Positions 51,501-58,540 of a stretch of 64,000 nucleotides of DNA are shown here, piece by piece. Positions within the stretch are counted from its first letter, which is position 1, and the number at the start of each line of letters is the position of its first letter. Position numbers and translations under genes: made by a program. The notes beneath the pieces are model-generated. The model did no database searches. It worked only from the letters and a program-made list of their open reading frames with translations, and had not been told where the DNA came from. The stretch comes from Verrucomicrobiaceae bacterium (lineage in GTDB: Bacteria; Verrucomicrobiota; Verrucomicrobiia; Verrucomicrobiales; Verrucomicrobiaceae), in the NCBI GenBank assembly GCA_947458455.1, contig CANGYJ010000017.1, positions 25,208-89,207 on the forward strand, in the 5' to 3' direction.

Positions 51501-52085
51501 CTCGGTGTCGTAAAGCAGGATCTGCTTGGGCGCGGCGACAGCGAAAAGAGAGGTCCACGGGCTGTAAGCCATCGCGGTGAGCGCCGTGGTGCGCGGCGTG
51601 ACGACGACGGGCTCCAGCAGCACATGCTCGGGCTTGGCAATGGGGCCTGCCGGCTTGCCACTGTTGACGGCGACGGCCATGTCCACCTTCGGCTTGGCCG
51701 ATTTTTTGGCGATGGAGGATTTCGTCTCCAGCACACCGCCCTTCACCCAAGCTGCGAGGAGGTCACAATCCTTGGGCGAAAGCGGTGAACCCTCTGGCGG
51801 CATGAAAGGCTCTTCCTTTTTCACGCAGGTGGTCCAGATGCGACTACCATCCACATTGCCGGGATCGACGACGGCACCGCCGCCGCCACCGGTCATCAAA
51901 CCGGCAAAGCTGGTGAGGTCGAGGTCACCCTTTTTTTTGTCCGGGTTGTGGCAGGAGAAGCATTTGTTCTCCAGCAGCGGGCGGATGTGGTCATTGTAAG
52001 TGACCTTTTCGCCGCCTTCCTGGGCATGAAGGAACGAGGAGGCGAAGGCCGCGCAGGTCAGCGAGATGAGGGGGTATTTGGACAT
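48513..52085 (-). CDS. Giant secreted protein: cytochrome-c motif, WD40 repeats, ~700-residue Ala/Lys coiled coil
   Basis: 1190 residues from the ATG at 52085, with a signal peptide (MSKYPLISLTCAAFASSFLH). Residues 25-110 form a Planctomycetes-type cytochrome c domain (ITYNDHIRPLLENKCFSCH-like: C42, C45, H46; later PFMPPEGSPLS). About 165-460 hold WD40 repeats (AIVWDVKTGKRI, VKCYDTSTGEEL, VMVWEAENGGEF, IIVWEMNEGKKV, VRVWDINGTKL, IIQWNLGV). From about 470 to the end is an Ala/Lys/Glu-rich coiled coil (LAAAKAALTKALAAHKA-type), far longer than in ordinary family members. It lies 160 bases downstream of bklc on the same strand. Export places it in the periplasm, so it could only meet cytoplasmic tubulin indirectly. 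Confidence 0.85.
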   Translation of the reverse strand: MSKYPLISLTCAAFASSFLHAQEGGEKVTYNDHIRPLLENKCFSCHNPDKKKGDLDLTSFAGLMTGGGGGAVVDPGNVDGSRIWTTCVKKEEPFMPPEGSPLSPKDCDLLAAWVKGGVLETKSSIAKKSAKPKVDMAVAVNSGKPAGPIAKPEHVLLEPVVVTPRTTALTAMAYSPWTSLFAVAAPKQILLYDTESRQLVGIFPYTEGYARTLQFSGNGSLLVVGGGRAGKNGHAIVWDVKTGKRITEVGKEFDQVQAADISPDHKRIALGSPSKKVKCYDTSTGEELYVINKHTEWILGTKFSPDGVLLATTDRNGNVMVWEAENGGEFYILGQHKAAANDVAWRADSNLLASCSADGTIIVWEMNEGKKVKDWAAHGGGVQSVSFTPDGKIVSSGNDGLVRVWDINGTKLAEAPSQGDIVTKVVAGFDSKSAVSANWRGEIIQWNLGVTSLIEVARYVSNPSLIAQRIVQAEQRMAELTTKLPSLQAAITKADANVKTREAALAKVRADVAEDDRRSKAYPGEIANDEKALAAAKAALTKALAAHKARVEAIKQHADKVTKLAALTKDQAAAAAEAAKLAPADKATADASAALEGAKKELAAKAGDAALTAKVKGLEGKLAAAKAEQQKLAPVKAKADQLTAAMNKAKAELGAAPALIADLDKLIAETTSKIKTLGETLTAKKALLPKLPALVKAGPDRIKAAEAALNQDRGVLSTAQFVAKSASDEIGVLQKVPTALKAAQFNTGVLTEKEKLAKLETDFNDFTEAKKDAEGAKVAAAKRIEDSKKATVESSAAQPALEAALKKVQGEAAGLETAIKPARDADAAAAAKVNEQKTILNTKEAELAAAAKAKDDGIAAAKNAAGEIAKVIEAKKKSLAEVNGKLAAPEKAVKAKQDAATPKEAALAAAKKAQADTAAAAPAKDKAAKDAVAAVAASEKDLTDTLAKQKPAQDALNAAKAEKAPDAAKVAAAHKAVTDIQNAIKAAEGDLNVKKAARDAASKANNEAVAAVSKAAGAVKTAEQQLTQAKNELAAAEKAAAPTRGQRDSIQKEIDAQSKALAEKQAAPAALEKDYAAKIAPINAALAASKVALPPLEQTYAAAHTKLAAEQKVLDAKKVEVAKASGDFEGVKKKKTDAAATIAAATKEIPEKDKIIAEASGEIAKLQPQLEPQRTKVKQMTEQYLTMLPK

Positions 52086-52245
52086 GGTGGGTTTGAAAAA
52101 CTCGTGAAAACATACGCACCGGGTATGGCGGAGCTTTCGCGCCAGTTCGTGAGAGAACGTGAAATGGATTTTGTGATCCACTTTTTAGAGTTTCCCCTCC
52201 CCCAAGTCTCACACTGCTTCCATCGGCCAAATTTTGGCGAGAAGC

Positions 52246-53016
52246 TCAGACGTTCTTATCGACGAGCAGCGAGGCGGAACGGCGGGGATTGGGATGAAAG
52301 CCGTTCACGGAGGCACGGAGGCGCTTGGCGCGATCAATGCTAGCCTCGGCCTTCTGAAAGTCGCCACTGGCTTTATAGACGGCGGCGAGGTTGATGAAGG
52401 TCTGGGAGAGGTCCGCAGGGTCCATCTGACCTTCATTGAAGCTTTGGCGGATGGTGAGCGCTCGCTCGTGCATGTCCTGGGCACGATCGACATCGAGCTT
52501 GGCGTAGTAGAGGACGCCGAGGTTGTTGTAAACGGAAGCAACGCGGGCGGATTGCTCGCCATCGAGCTTCTGGAAGGTTTCGAGAGCTTCGAGGTAGTAG
52601 CGCTCCGCCTTGTCGTGCTCGCGGAGCTGCTTGAAGATCATCGCGAGGTTGTTTTTGATGGTGGCAACCTTTTCGGTTTCGCCGAGGCCGCTGTCTTCGC
52701 TGATGTGGAGCGCTTTCTCGTAGAATTCGGCGGCCTGATCCATGCGGCCCCAACGATCGTAAAGATGGGCGAGGAGGCTGTAGATACCGGTGAGGAGGTC
52801 AGCATCGTTTTTACGGCTTTCCTGGGCACGGAAGAGGGCTTCACGGTAGAGGGATTCAGCCTTGCGGAAGTCTCCCTCCTTCTGACGGAGATCGGCGAGA
52901 ACGCTGATCTGCTCGACGAGGCCGCCGATGCGCGATGGATCGTGATACGCCAGACGGCGGGCCTCCTCGACACTGCGGGAGGCGGTAGCAATCTGGCGCT
53001 CAAGGGTGGCATCCAT
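52246..53016 (-). CDS. bklc: Bacterial kinesin-light-chain-like TPR protein
   Basis: 256 residues built of about five tetratricopeptide repeats of the 42-residue kinesin-light-chain type: ISVLADLRQKEGDFRKAESL, SLLAHLYDRWGRMDQAAEFY, NNLAMIFKQLREHDKAERYY, NNLGVLYYAKLDVDRAQDMH, INLAAVYKASGDFQKAEASI. In Prosthecobacter the third gene of the tubulin operon encodes this protein, reported to bind BtubA/B mini-microtubules and membranes. Its ATG lies two bases after the btubB stop (TAA GC ATG), so translation should be coupled and no separate ribosome site is visible. It has no signal peptide. Confidence 0.95.
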   Translation of the reverse strand: MDATLERQIATASRSVEEARRLAYHDPSRIGGLVEQISVLADLRQKEGDFRKAESLYREALFRAQESRKNDADLLTGIYSLLAHLYDRWGRMDQAAEFYEKALHISEDSGLGETEKVATIKNNLAMIFKQLREHDKAERYYLEALETFQKLDGEQSARVASVYNNLGVLYYAKLDVDRAQDMHERALTIRQSFNEGQMDPADLSQTFINLAAVYKASGDFQKAEASIDRAKRLRASVNGFHPNPRRSASLLVDKNV

Positions 53017-53018
53017 GC

Positions 53019-54293
53019 TTAGCTGGCGTCGCGGTAGGACTTGGCGAGGTTGGCGATGGTGTTGCGAGCGGTGGCCATCATATCGCGGCTGACGCCCGCA
53101 TTTTCATACCAGTGAGTGTAGGCGTGATTGTCGAACATGATGTCAAAGTTCACGATGAGGCGCTCAAAGACAGCGGCGATGCCGGTGTGATTCACGAGGG
53201 CGAGGCCGGAGGAGGCAAAGCCTTCAGGAGCGGTATCAGCCACGCCGAGTTTCACGCCCGTGGGGACGTAGGAGGCGAAGTTGAGGGTCTTGCGGATGGC
53301 CGCCATGTTTTCTTCGACTTCCTTGGCCTTCACATCGCCACGGAAGAGGGCGCAGGCGGAGAGATAAACGCCATTTTGCCAGTCAATGGCGGCAGTGAAG
53401 TTATCCTGGGAGAAGGTCTCGCGGGCGACATCAGGAAAATTGATGCGAACCTGGCCTTCCTGGCCTGGACCACGCATGGGGGCGAAGGAGGCGGTGAGGA
53501 AGTGGTTGCCCGGGAACGGGACGAGGTTCGTGACGAACTCGCCGAGATCGGTGTTGAGCTTGCCGGGGAAGCGCAGGGAGGCGGTCACACTGCTCATGAT
53601 GAGAGCGATGATGTGATTGAGGTCCATGTAGTTCGGGCTGCGATTGAGCTTGGCCTTGGCGATGCGGAAGAGGGCTTCGTTATCGAGAAGGACAGCGGCA
53701 TCGGCATTGTCGAGGATGCGCTGGAGGGTCAAAATCGCATTGTAAGGCTCAACAGCGGAATCGGAGATGACAGGCGAAGGGGCCACGGAGAAGGTGAAGA
53801 TCTTCTTCTTTGGATAAGCCTGACGAAGACGCTCAAGGATGAGCGAGCCGAGGCCGGAACCAGAACCGCCACCGATGGAGTGGGTGAGGAGGAAGCCCTG
53901 GAGAGACTTGGTCTTTTCGACAGCGGCGTCGATGACGTTCATGATCTGGTCGATGATGCGCTCACCTTCGACGTTGTAACCGCGTGCCCAGTTGTTGGCG
54001 GCACCGGGGATCTTGCGGACGATGCTGCTTTCGTCGAAGAGCTGGGCCATGTCTCCACCTTCGATACGGGCGATGACGCCGGGTTCCAGATCGACGAGGA
54101 CGGCGCGGGGGATGTATTTGCCTTCACGCACCTTATGGAAGAAGACTTCCATGTTGGCATTGGCGGCGATATTGGCACCGGCCTTGGGGGTGCCGGACTC
54201 AGTAAGACCGTGTTCACGCAAAACGAGACGCCAGAAGCGGTCTGCGATTTGATTGCCACACTGGCCGACATGGATGCTCAGGATTTCTCTCAC
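53019..54293 (-). CDS. btubB: Bacterial tubulin B
   Basis: 424 residues, the family size (about 426). It starts at a GTG (54293-54291), fixed by the conserved N-terminus MREILSIHVGQCGNQIAD and a strong Shine-Dalgarno. The tubulin/FtsZ nucleotide site is present: GQCGNQI (10-16), loop T3 region, and the tubulin signature GGGSGSG (141-147). Later SLRFPGKLNTDLGEFVTNLVPFPGNHF is the T7-region segment that acts on the neighbouring subunit's GTP. It polymerises with BtubA into mini-microtubules in the cytoplasm. Residues diverge more toward the C-terminus; no tail beyond SYRDAS. It sits 61 bases after btubA. Confidence 0.98.
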   Translation of the reverse strand: MREILSIHVGQCGNQIADRFWRLVLREHGLTESGTPKAGANIAANANMEVFFHKVREGKYIPRAVLVDLEPGVIARIEGGDMAQLFDESSIVRKIPGAANNWARGYNVEGERIIDQIMNVIDAAVEKTKSLQGFLLTHSIGGGSGSGLGSLILERLRQAYPKKKIFTFSVAPSPVISDSAVEPYNAILTLQRILDNADAAVLLDNEALFRIAKAKLNRSPNYMDLNHIIALIMSSVTASLRFPGKLNTDLGEFVTNLVPFPGNHFLTASFAPMRGPGQEGQVRINFPDVARETFSQDNFTAAIDWQNGVYLSACALFRGDVKAKEVEENMAAIRKTLNFASYVPTGVKLGVADTAPEGFASSGLALVNHTGIAAVFERLIVNFDIMFDNHAYTHWYENAGVSRDMMATARNTIANLAKSYRDAS

Positions 54294-54300
54294 GGGTGTT

Positions 54301-54308
54301 CTTCCTCC
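54301..54308 (-). promoter_or_regulatory. Strong Shine-Dalgarno of btubB
   Basis: GGAGGAAG, seven bases before the GTG start. This decides the start codon and is stronger than the ribosome sites of nearly all other genes in the window. Confidence 0.85.
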
Positions 54309-54354
54309 AACTGGGTTTGATCGTCGTTAAATGAATGATGAATAGACTTTGGGA

Positions 54355-55764
54355 TCAGCGGCGGCGGTCCACAAGGTCCCGCAGGCTCATGCTGCTGGTC
54401 CGGCCGTCATCGGTGATGGTGCGAGGTGAATCCCCCGAGCTGTCCTGCACCTTGGCCTTGGCTCCGCTCTCTTCGGCCACCTGATAGCTCTGAATGAGCT
54501 CCTGGGCAGAAGCACGGAGAGCATTGATCTGCTCCTCGGACATGCCTTCGTTGAGGTACCAATTGGCGAAAGCCTTGCGCTGCCAGAGCTTGTCAAAGTT
54601 GGCGCAGATCCGGTCGAGCACACGGGCGATCTCAGTGTTGTTGGCGAGAAGGACCATGCTCTTGCGGTGAGAGATGCCAGACTGCTCGACGTAACCGATT
54701 TTGAAGGCGGTGGGGATCCAGTAGGTGAGCGGGAGTTGCTCACGCATGGCGGCGAGGGCGCTATCGGCCTGCGGCTTGTCATCCATGATACCGCGATAAA
54801 GCACGGCGGTAGAGAGGAAGCGGCCTTCCATGGGGTTGCAGGCGGCGAAGACGCTGCCGTTGTCAAAGAGGGACTTGATCATCTCCTCGATGCCGAGCTC
54901 TTCGAACTTGCTGCGATCCGGCGGCGTGAGCGGCGCGAAGGAGCACATGAGGAAGTGCAGGCTGGGCTGCGGGACGAGATTGGTGAGCAGCTCGCGAAGG
55001 CTGATCTCGACCGTGAGGAAGCCGCTGAAGCGCATCGAGGCGGTGAGACCGGCAAGAGCCTCGGTGATGAGGAGGTTCAAATCATCAACGGTGGGGCTTT
55101 CGATGTTCCATTTGCGATGGGCCAGTTCGAAGAGGGCTTCGTTGTCGAAGATGAGGCAGGCATCGGCACTGCGGCGGAGCGTGTGCAGGCTGAAAACGGT
55201 GTTGTAAGGCTCGGTGACGACGCTGGAGACCTGCGGGGAGGGCAGCACCGCACAAGCGAGCACGGGGATCTCTGCATGCTTCTCTTTGAGCGATTCAATC
55301 AGGAGCGAACCAAAGCCAGAGCCCGTGCCGCCTCCCGTGGCGTGGAGCACGATGATACCACCGACGTTGTCACATTTGTCGATCTCGTTGTCGAGACGGC
55401 TCATGACTTCGGGTAGGACTTCACGACCGGCGCCGAGGTAGCCAACGGCGAAATTACCACCAGCTCCTTCCGTGCGTGAAATGAGGTTGGCGGGGTTGAA
55501 CAGCGAGCCAGAGGTGTCCTTGACGCCTTCGATAACGCTGGGTTCGAGATCCACCATCACGGCACGAGGGACGAAGCTGCCGCCGCTGCCATCACCCAGA
55601 CGGGTGAAGAAGGCGCTCCAGTTCCCACGCGGCTCCTGGGCTTGAGCAGTCTGGCCGGTGAGCGGGTCGATACCGTGCTCCTGGCAGATGGTTTTCCAAA
55701 ACGAGGCGGCGATCTGGTTACCGGCCTGTCCGATGGATACGACGATTACATTGTTGACCTTCAT
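54355..55764 (-). CDS. btubA: Bacterial tubulin A
   Basis: 469 residues; the crystallised P. dejongeii BtubA has about 473. Landmarks: GQAGNQI (12-18), VDLEPSVI (71-78), the GTP signature GGGTGSG (144-150), VTEPYNTVFSLHTL, and the T7-region SMRFSGFLTVEISLRELLTN, then LVPQPSLHF. The start ATG 55764 follows a good Shine-Dalgarno. The C-terminal tail (GAKAKVQDSSGDSPRT...SLRDLVDRRR) is basic, unlike acidic eukaryotic tails. Compared from memory, the N-terminal third differs from P. dejongeii at many positions, so this is a different species. It is the first tubulin gene; btubB follows after 61 bases. Confidence 0.98.
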   Translation of the reverse strand: MKVNNVIVVSIGQAGNQIAASFWKTICQEHGIDPLTGQTAQAQEPRGNWSAFFTRLGDGSGGSFVPRAVMVDLEPSVIEGVKDTSGSLFNPANLISRTEGAGGNFAVGYLGAGREVLPEVMSRLDNEIDKCDNVGGIIVLHATGGGTGSGFGSLLIESLKEKHAEIPVLACAVLPSPQVSSVVTEPYNTVFSLHTLRRSADACLIFDNEALFELAHRKWNIESPTVDDLNLLITEALAGLTASMRFSGFLTVEISLRELLTNLVPQPSLHFLMCSFAPLTPPDRSKFEELGIEEMIKSLFDNGSVFAACNPMEGRFLSTAVLYRGIMDDKPQADSALAAMREQLPLTYWIPTAFKIGYVEQSGISHRKSMVLLANNTEIARVLDRICANFDKLWQRKAFANWYLNEGMSEEQINALRASAQELIQSYQVAEESGAKAKVQDSSGDSPRTITDDGRTSSMSLRDLVDRRR

Positions 55765-55769
55765 CAGTT

Positions 55770-55775
55770 TCTCCT
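55770..55775 (-). promoter_or_regulatory. Shine-Dalgarno of btubA
   Basis: AGGAGA, five bases before the ATG at 55764, a near-consensus ribosome-binding site confirming the start. Confidence 0.85.
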
Positions 55776-55805
55776 GAGTTACGCGGTTAAGTTAGTGGGA
55801 ACGTG

Positions 55806-55822
55806 TGCATGCAAAGCATGCA
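55806..55822. promoter_or_regulatory. Perfect 17-base dyad in the btubA leader
   Basis: TGCATGC-AAA-GCATGCA is perfectly symmetrical with 7-base arms, 41-58 bases upstream of the btubA start. It could be a repressor site or a small hairpin of the leader RNA. Further GCATGC/CATGC words occur at 55911 and 55964 in the same intergenic region. Confidence 0.5.
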
Positions 55823-55882
55823 GCCAAAGGCGAAACAGCAGGCACAATGCCTATCAGCTCCAATCGGCGACAATGGACTGTA

Positions 55883-55911
55883 TTTTTAGCGGTGACCTCG
55901 CGTGCCGTCCA
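55883..55911 (-). promoter_or_regulatory. Candidate promoter for btubA
   Basis: On the minus strand, TGGACG (55911-55906) and TAAAAA (55888-55883) are separated by 17 bases. Each box matches the sigma-70 consensus at four of six positions. Transcripts would start near 55876 and include the dyad. The match is weak. Confidence 0.3.
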
Positions 55912-55984
55912 TGCAAAATCAGGGCTTTCGTCATGAATCTGGGAAGTGGGTGGAGCAAAAAAGCATGCGATGGCAGAGTGGGAG

Positions 55985-58324
55985 CTAGTTGCGTGCCTGA
56001 ACGAATGGCGAGGCGGTGTTTAGATCTGGCAACTGACCTACTTTTCGCTGCACCTGACCTTGCTTCATTTTTTCGAGTTCTTCCGGTGTGGGAAGGATGG
56101 CCTTGCGAATGGTCACGGGGTCTTTTTCAGCGGGTGGCACTTTTGCGGGATTGCTAGCGGGAGTCGGAGCCACAGGCTTGGATGCAGGCAAAGGTGGCTT
56201 CTCGGCGGGATTGTTCGCGCCGATGACGACCGGCCGTCTTGGCGTTTTGACGGGGATAGGGGGGGGGGCGGTAGGCTTTTCGGGCACCGTTTCCAGCGAG
56301 GAGGTATTGTTCGATGTGATCTGGCTCTCCGAATTGGATGGCATAGCCTCGACGGGCGCGGACGAACCTTCGATTTTCGGACTATTCGTTGAAATCTCAG
56401 GCGCTGGGGAAGGACCGCGATCCAGCCAGAACCAAGCTCCAAATGCCAAAATGACGACCGCTGCTGCCGCCCAGACAACCCAAGGAATGCCGTCACTTTT
56501 CCCATAGGGACGAAACTCGGCCGATTTAGCGGGCTTTTTGGCAGAAGGTCCTTTTTCATTATCGGATGCATCCTGCCAATCTTCTTCGAAATCAGAGATC
56601 GCACCGACGCTTTCCATTTGTTCGACAGGGACGAATTCACCGCGCAAACGCGTCGCAAGGTCCGCCACCGGAGCGGAAAGCGTAACTTCAAAACGATCCA
56701 TGAACTCCATCGGAGAGATGGCTTTGCCATCTGTCTGAGCCTGCTCCCAGGCTTCGCGGACAAAGGCGGCTGTCGCTTCAGGCACCGATTCGCCAAATTG
56801 AAGCTTCCCGCCCATCTGACGCTCACCCGCGAGGAGGTAAGCAGCGAGAACGACAAAGGAACGATGACGGAAATCTCGGTCACGAAGGTGCTCTTCGGTC
56901 TCGGCAGCATCGGCGTCAAAATCTACCAGCAGCGGCTCATAAAGGCTGCGCATGGTCATGTGCGGACGGATCTTCACCGTGAAGGGTGGCCAAGCATCAA
57001 GGCGCTTTTGCATGAGCCGCTCTGCCTCACGAGCCATGATGCCACCATTCTTGCCCACGCGTAGCAGGATGTTCGAGGGATGCAGATCCACCCGCGGCAC
57101 ACCGCATTCCACGGCCTGCTCCAGAGCGGAGCGCACTTGGCGCATCAGCACCACCAGTTCATTGGCATTGAGAGCCACCCGCTCAGCCATCAATCGGCTC
57201 AACGTAAAGCCAGGCTCCCGTTCTTCCGTAAGAAAGGTCCAATCCGGACTCTCCCACAGGCTCAAGGAGCGCAGAATGTTTGGATGACGACCCGCATTGA
57301 AACGCCAGATTTGAAGCGGCACGGCTTCGTACATGGATTTATCCACGATGCGCGTTGGCGGCAGCATGTGGACCGTGATGAGCTGCTCGGATTTGGCATT
57401 GATGGCCGGGATGGAAAAGGGATAGCGTCGGGCATTGTCCATGTCCTCGACACGGAATCGGTTGCCGAAAATCGTCTGCACGGGAACATTCTCCAAAAGC
57501 AGGTCTTGGAGATTGGAATGCGGCTGCAAAGGTCCGATGACCACGAGGTGTTTGCGCAGATTTCGTCCTTGGGAGGAGGTGGTGAGAGCGGTGAAGGCCT
57601 CCCGCACCTCGTCACGCAGCTTTTCAAGGGAAGCCGGTGCGTTTTGAGGGTCCATCAAGGCGGCACGGAGAGTCGTGCGAAGGCTGGTGGGGAGCTGCGT
57701 GAGGATGGGGAAGCGGTCCGGATTGTCTCCTCGGTAAATCTGCCCCGTCAGCATCAGGAACATCACATCACACAGCTGCGCCACAAGCCTGGAGGCATCC
57801 AGCGCCCCGGCATCAGCCCGCGTGAGGCCATAATCGACCACGCGAAGCTGGAGAAAGGTATCCTCAAGCGTGCTCACCAGAAGCTGGTTCAGGCAAATGC
57901 CAGAAAGCAGCCGTGGTTGACGAGCCTTGAGCTGGAGCACATCGTCAATGAGCTGAAAGAGCAGAGCGAAAGCCGTCGATGGCGAAAGAGCCCCACGACG
58001 GGAAACATAATCCTGAACATACTCACCATCATTCAGATTGCTTGTATAATAGACCAACCCTTTGTCCTCACCCACTTCGAGCACCCGTAGCAACGAAGGC
58101 ATGCGCACTTCTGTCGCTTGCCGAGCACGGTCAAAGGCGGAATGCTTGGCGACCGCCTCCATGGGTTCCCCCTTGTTGAGAATGTGGAGTTCCACCAGGC
58201 GCCTGATCCGAGTGTCGAAGGCGAGGAAGACAAGCTCGTCTCGTGAGCGAGACAGCTCAACGCTACTGCCTTCCTGTTTGCGCGAGATGCACAAACTGCC
58301 GAATTGCGAAATGTCTCGGTCCAT
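55985..58324 (-). CDS. Membrane protein with two degenerate kinase-like lobes, adjacent to btubA
   Basis: 779 residues. Residues about 20-250 look like a kinase fold without catalytic residues: no P-loop, no HRD, and DYG (164-166) in place of DFG. Residues about 285-560 look like a second one: weak N-lobe, RVDLHPSNILL (411-421) in place of HRDLxPSN (Val for Arg), and DFD in place of DFG (LLVDFDADA). A single membrane helix follows at about 614-634 (VVWAAAAVVILAFGAWFWL), then a Pro/Ser-rich extracytoplasmic tail of about 140 residues. Both lobes are therefore cytoplasmic and could meet tubulin. It ends 220 bases before btubA on the same strand. A true kinase is unlikely; the assignment rests on motif remnants. 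Confidence 0.75.
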   Translation of the reverse strand: MDRDISQFGSLCISRKQEGSSVELSRSRDELVFLAFDTRIRRLVELHILNKGEPMEAVAKHSAFDRARQATEVRMPSLLRVLEVGEDKGLVYYTSNLNDGEYVQDYVSRRGALSPSTAFALLFQLIDDVLQLKARQPRLLSGICLNQLLVSTLEDTFLQLRVVDYGLTRADAGALDASRLVAQLCDVMFLMLTGQIYRGDNPDRFPILTQLPTSLRTTLRAALMDPQNAPASLEKLRDEVREAFTALTTSSQGRNLRKHLVVIGPLQPHSNLQDLLLENVPVQTIFGNRFRVEDMDNARRYPFSIPAINAKSEQLITVHMLPPTRIVDKSMYEAVPLQIWRFNAGRHPNILRSLSLWESPDWTFLTEEREPGFTLSRLMAERVALNANELVVLMRQVRSALEQAVECGVPRVDLHPSNILLRVGKNGGIMAREAERLMQKRLDAWPPFTVKIRPHMTMRSLYEPLLVDFDADAAETEEHLRDRDFRHRSFVVLAAYLLAGERQMGGKLQFGESVPEATAAFVREAWEQAQTDGKAISPMEFMDRFEVTLSAPVADLATRLRGEFVPVEQMESVGAISDFEEDWQDASDNEKGPSAKKPAKSAEFRPYGKSDGIPWVVWAAAAVVILAFGAWFWLDRGPSPAPEISTNSPKIEGSSAPVEAMPSNSESQITSNNTSSLETVPEKPTAPPPIPVKTPRRPVVIGANNPAEKPPLPASKPVAPTPASNPAKVPPAEKDPVTIRKAILPTPEELEKMKQGQVQRKVGQLPDLNTASPFVQARN

Positions 58325-58540
58325 GGTGGGTTAGGGATAAACGAATGATGTGACAGACGAGCAAGGACCGGGCCGAGAGAGGCGGCGATAACAATTTGGA
58401 TTTCCCAATTCTAATGTTTGTGCCGCAAAAACGCAAAATAATTCCCATAATTCTGGTTATTTTTATCTTCGGGTCTCATAAACTTTCTTTTTTATTTTAT
58501 TTATAACTAAATTGCACCCCAAGAGACGCAAATTACCCGA
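58325..58540. other. AT-rich intergenic region upstream of the pseudokinase gene
   Basis: No gene is seen. The stretch 58384-58515 is markedly richer in A and T than anything else in the window, with runs such as TTTTTTATTTTATTTATAAC. It contains a good promoter (listed separately). Confidence 0.7.
58408..58436 (-). promoter_or_regulatory. Sigma-70-type promoter of the pseudokinase gene
   Basis: On the minus strand, TTGCGT (58436-58431) and TAGAAT (58413-58408) are exactly 17 bases apart, matching the consensus at four and five of six positions. Predicted start about 58401, giving a leader of about 77 bases before the ATG at 58324. It could also feed the tubulin genes by read-through. Confidence 0.6.

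Noticed and set aside
53112..54320. 402-codon plus-strand frame across btubB
   Set aside because: Antisense shadow of a tubulin gene that is unmistakable in the other strand.
52246..55764. Evidence for recent horizontal transfer of the tubulin genes from a eukaryote
   Set aside because: Transfer has been discussed for these genes, but no flanking mobile element or clear change in base composition can be seen by eye at the operon's borders.
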